DNA of 6,033 nucleotides, from NCBI GenBank assembly GCA_934278965.1, contig CAKQWL010000131.1:1-6033 (forward strand). The letters are read 5' to 3'. This document shows, one piece after another, positions 4,716 to 6,033 of the stretch (positions are counted from its first letter, which is position 1; every line of letters starts with the position of its first letter). The notes beneath the pieces were generated by a model. That model was not told where the DNA came from. It made no database searches and worked only from the letters and a program-made list of their open reading frames with translations. The DNA comes from an uncultured Clostridia bacterium (GTDB lineage: Bacteria; Bacillota; Clostridia; Peptostreptococcales; Anaerovoracaceae). The translations under genes and the position numbers were made by a program.

Positions 4716-4720
4716 AAAAA

Positions 4721-5971
4721 ATGAAACAAAAAACACGCTACTGGCTGACGTTAATTGCAATCGGATATTGCGGTGGAACGATATGGACGCTTCCCTACAT
4801 TCGGTATGTTTTTTATGACCAGATGATTCAGACCATGAATATTACGAACACGCAGGTGGGCTTGCTGGGAACCGTATTTTCCGCGGTTGCCATTGTGCGA
4901 AATATTCCGGGAGCTTATCTCTCTGACAAATTTGATGCGAAAAAGATTGTTGTTTTCGCGGTCGGGTCCATGACGCTCTGTACATTCCTGTACTCATTTT
5001 TCATTACTTCTTATACCTTTGCGTTGGTGATTTGGGGATTAATGGCTATCGCGACGACCGGATACTGGGCATCGCTTGTAAAGTACATCAATAACATGGG
5101 AAGCGCGGACGAGTCCGGAAAATCTTTCGGAACGTATTATTTTATCAACGGATTGTCCGGGGTTCTGGCCAATTCGATTCCGCTTGCTGTCGGAATGCGG
5201 TTTGGTTTCCGCGCGGCCGTGATCACGGTCGGGGTCATGACGCTTTTGGCAACGATTCTGATCATCCTCTGTCTTGAAGATGAGAAGCAGCTTGCGGCGA
5301 GAGGTGTATCGCTGAAGGGCGACGAACCGATTCGTCTGAAGTACATCCCGTGCGTACTGAAATGGCCGGGAACGTATATCATCTTCTTTGCGTATTTTAC
5401 GACCTATACGCTTTACGGTAATGTATCTTATTTCAACCCGTACCTCATCGATGTCATCGGAATCAATCCGAACGCTTCCAGTATCTATTCGGTGATCCGA
5501 ACCTATGGTGCGATGCTGATTGCTCCGGTTGGCGGAATTATGGCAGATAAGGTATTTAAATCAACTTCAAAATGGTACATCGTGGCATTCTCCATTATCG
5601 CGGCGATGTTCGCGGTGGTATTCCTCTTCGGACCGGATTCGAACCAGACCCTTGTCTGCATCTATTCGGTACTGCCGGCGATTGTCGTAATGGCGCTTTA
5701 CTCGGTAACCTACTCCATTTTGAGAGAGCTTCATATTAACCCGATTGTCGCGGGAACCTGTATCGGACTCGGCTCCTGCTCCGGAAATATTGTAGACGCT
5801 ATGTGGGGTCCGCTTTTCGGAAGCTTTATTGACCGTTACGGCAACCAGGGATACACCTATATCTTTGCAATGCTGATCGGCGTTTGCTTCCTGGGGATTG
5901 CCAATGCCTTCTGGGCGAGATCGCATGACAGAAAATGTCGTGAGGGCAAGAGAGTTATGCGGGTCGGCTAA
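4721..5971 (+). CDS. MFS transporter, substrate unknown
   Basis: The 416-aa integral membrane protein has twelve probable transmembrane helices, at roughly residues 8-30, 44-62, 76-96, 98-120, 136-157, 164-185, 218-238, 254-274, 285-304, 310-333, 341-368 and 377-398, with a central cytoplasmic loop (186-215) between the two six-helix halves. The MFS motif A in the TM2-TM3 loop reads GAYLSDKFDAKK (64-75), and a weaker copy, GGIMADKVFKST (271-282), lies at the matching place in the second half. Both are hallmarks of the family. It probably works as a proton- or gradient-coupled symporter or antiporter. The general look (GlpT/NarK/OFA-like, with R25x-type polar helices such as VIRTYG at 258-263) suggests an anion or organic acid substrate, but this is a guess. 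It is divergent from the LUD gene with its own near-consensus promoter. No terminator is visible in the 62 nt after the stop. Confidence 0.88.
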   Translation: MKQKTRYWLTLIAIGYCGGTIWTLPYIRYVFYDQMIQTMNITNTQVGLLGTVFSAVAIVRNIPGAYLSDKFDAKKIVVFAVGSMTLCTFLYSFFITSYTFALVIWGLMAIATTGYWASLVKYINNMGSADESGKSFGTYYFINGLSGVLANSIPLAVGMRFGFRAAVITVGVMTLLATILIILCLEDEKQLAARGVSLKGDEPIRLKYIPCVLKWPGTYIIFFAYFTTYTLYGNVSYFNPYLIDVIGINPNASSIYSVIRTYGAMLIAPVGGIMADKVFKSTSKWYIVAFSIIAAMFAVVFLFGPDSNQTLVCIYSVLPAIVVMALYSVTYSILRELHINPIVAGTCIGLGSCSGNIVDAMWGPLFGSFIDRYGNQGYTYIFAMLIGVCFLGIANAFWARSHDRKCREGKRVMRVG

Positions 5972-6013
5972 GTCGGTCGGACTTTCGGGATAAGAAATTT
6001 CCAAGGGTGAGAC

Positions 6014-6033
6014 CTTGCAGATAAACTTGCAGA
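6014..6033 (+). repeat. 8-nt direct repeat at the right edge
   Basis: CTTGCAGA-TAAA-CTTGCAGA has a period of 12 nt and reaches the window edge, so more copies could follow. It also overlaps a weak CAAGG/CCTTG hairpin (6002-6017). No T-run is seen, so it is not a terminator within the window. Confidence 0.35.

Noticed and set aside
4691..4720. Upstream GTG start for the MFS protein (adds MQKKTKKEEK)
   Set aside because: The GTG lies at the predicted P2 start point with no ribosome site before it, while AAGGAGG stands 5 nt before the ATG at 4721.
5567..6004. Minus-strand frame of 145 codons antisense to the MFS gene end
   Set aside because: The MFS frame has clear transmembrane helices through this stretch; the antisense product has no family look or ribosome site.

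Overview
The window looks like chromosomal DNA from a low-to-moderate G+C Firmicute, most likely a clostridial anaerobe of the Lachnospiraceae/Eubacteriales type. The basis is strong purine-rich Shine-Dalgarno sites, sigma-A promoters with extended -10 elements (TGnTATAAT), a Gram-positive-style lipoprotein, and protein families typical of gut Clostridia (the single-domain LUD protein and the GSRYGGLKQ nucleotidyltransferase). The taxon is inferred from style and remembered family resemblance; there is no rRNA or other marker.

Layout. (1) Positions 1-878, minus strand: a shikimate kinase-like gene with a ruined nucleotide-binding loop, followed after 35 nt by the start of an ABC exporter gene that runs off the left edge. 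(2) Positions 879-1515: a 637-nt divergent intergenic region. It holds a candidate minus-strand promoter, an AT-only inverted repeat, a GC-rich block of short imperfect repeats, a good plus-strand extended -10 promoter and a purine-rich leader with GATA-type repeats. (3) Positions 1516-3649, plus strand: a lipoprotein of unknown function and a sugar-phosphate nucleotidyltransferase, probably co-transcribed. (4) Positions 3751-3804: a long bidirectional terminator between convergent genes. (5) Positions 3831-4475, minus strand: a single-domain LUD (LutC/DUF162-like) protein with a C-terminal cysteine cluster. (6) Positions 4476-4720: a compact divergent control region with promoters on both strands and several short palindromes. 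(7) Positions 4721-5971, plus strand: an MFS transporter of unknown substrate, then 62 nt of non-coding sequence to the right edge.

How the genes relate. The window does not encode one obvious pathway. It is a series of short transcription units: pseudo-shikimate kinase plus ABC exporter, lipoprotein plus nucleotidyltransferase, a single LUD gene, and a single MFS gene. The divergent LUD/MFS pair shares a control region, so co-regulation is possible but not shown. I see no mobile element, CRISPR array, tRNA or rRNA, and no convincing evidence of an entirely new system. The most unusual points are the shikimate kinase fold without its ATP-binding residues, the repeat-rich 1087-1515 region, and the palindromes in the 4540-4646 control region.
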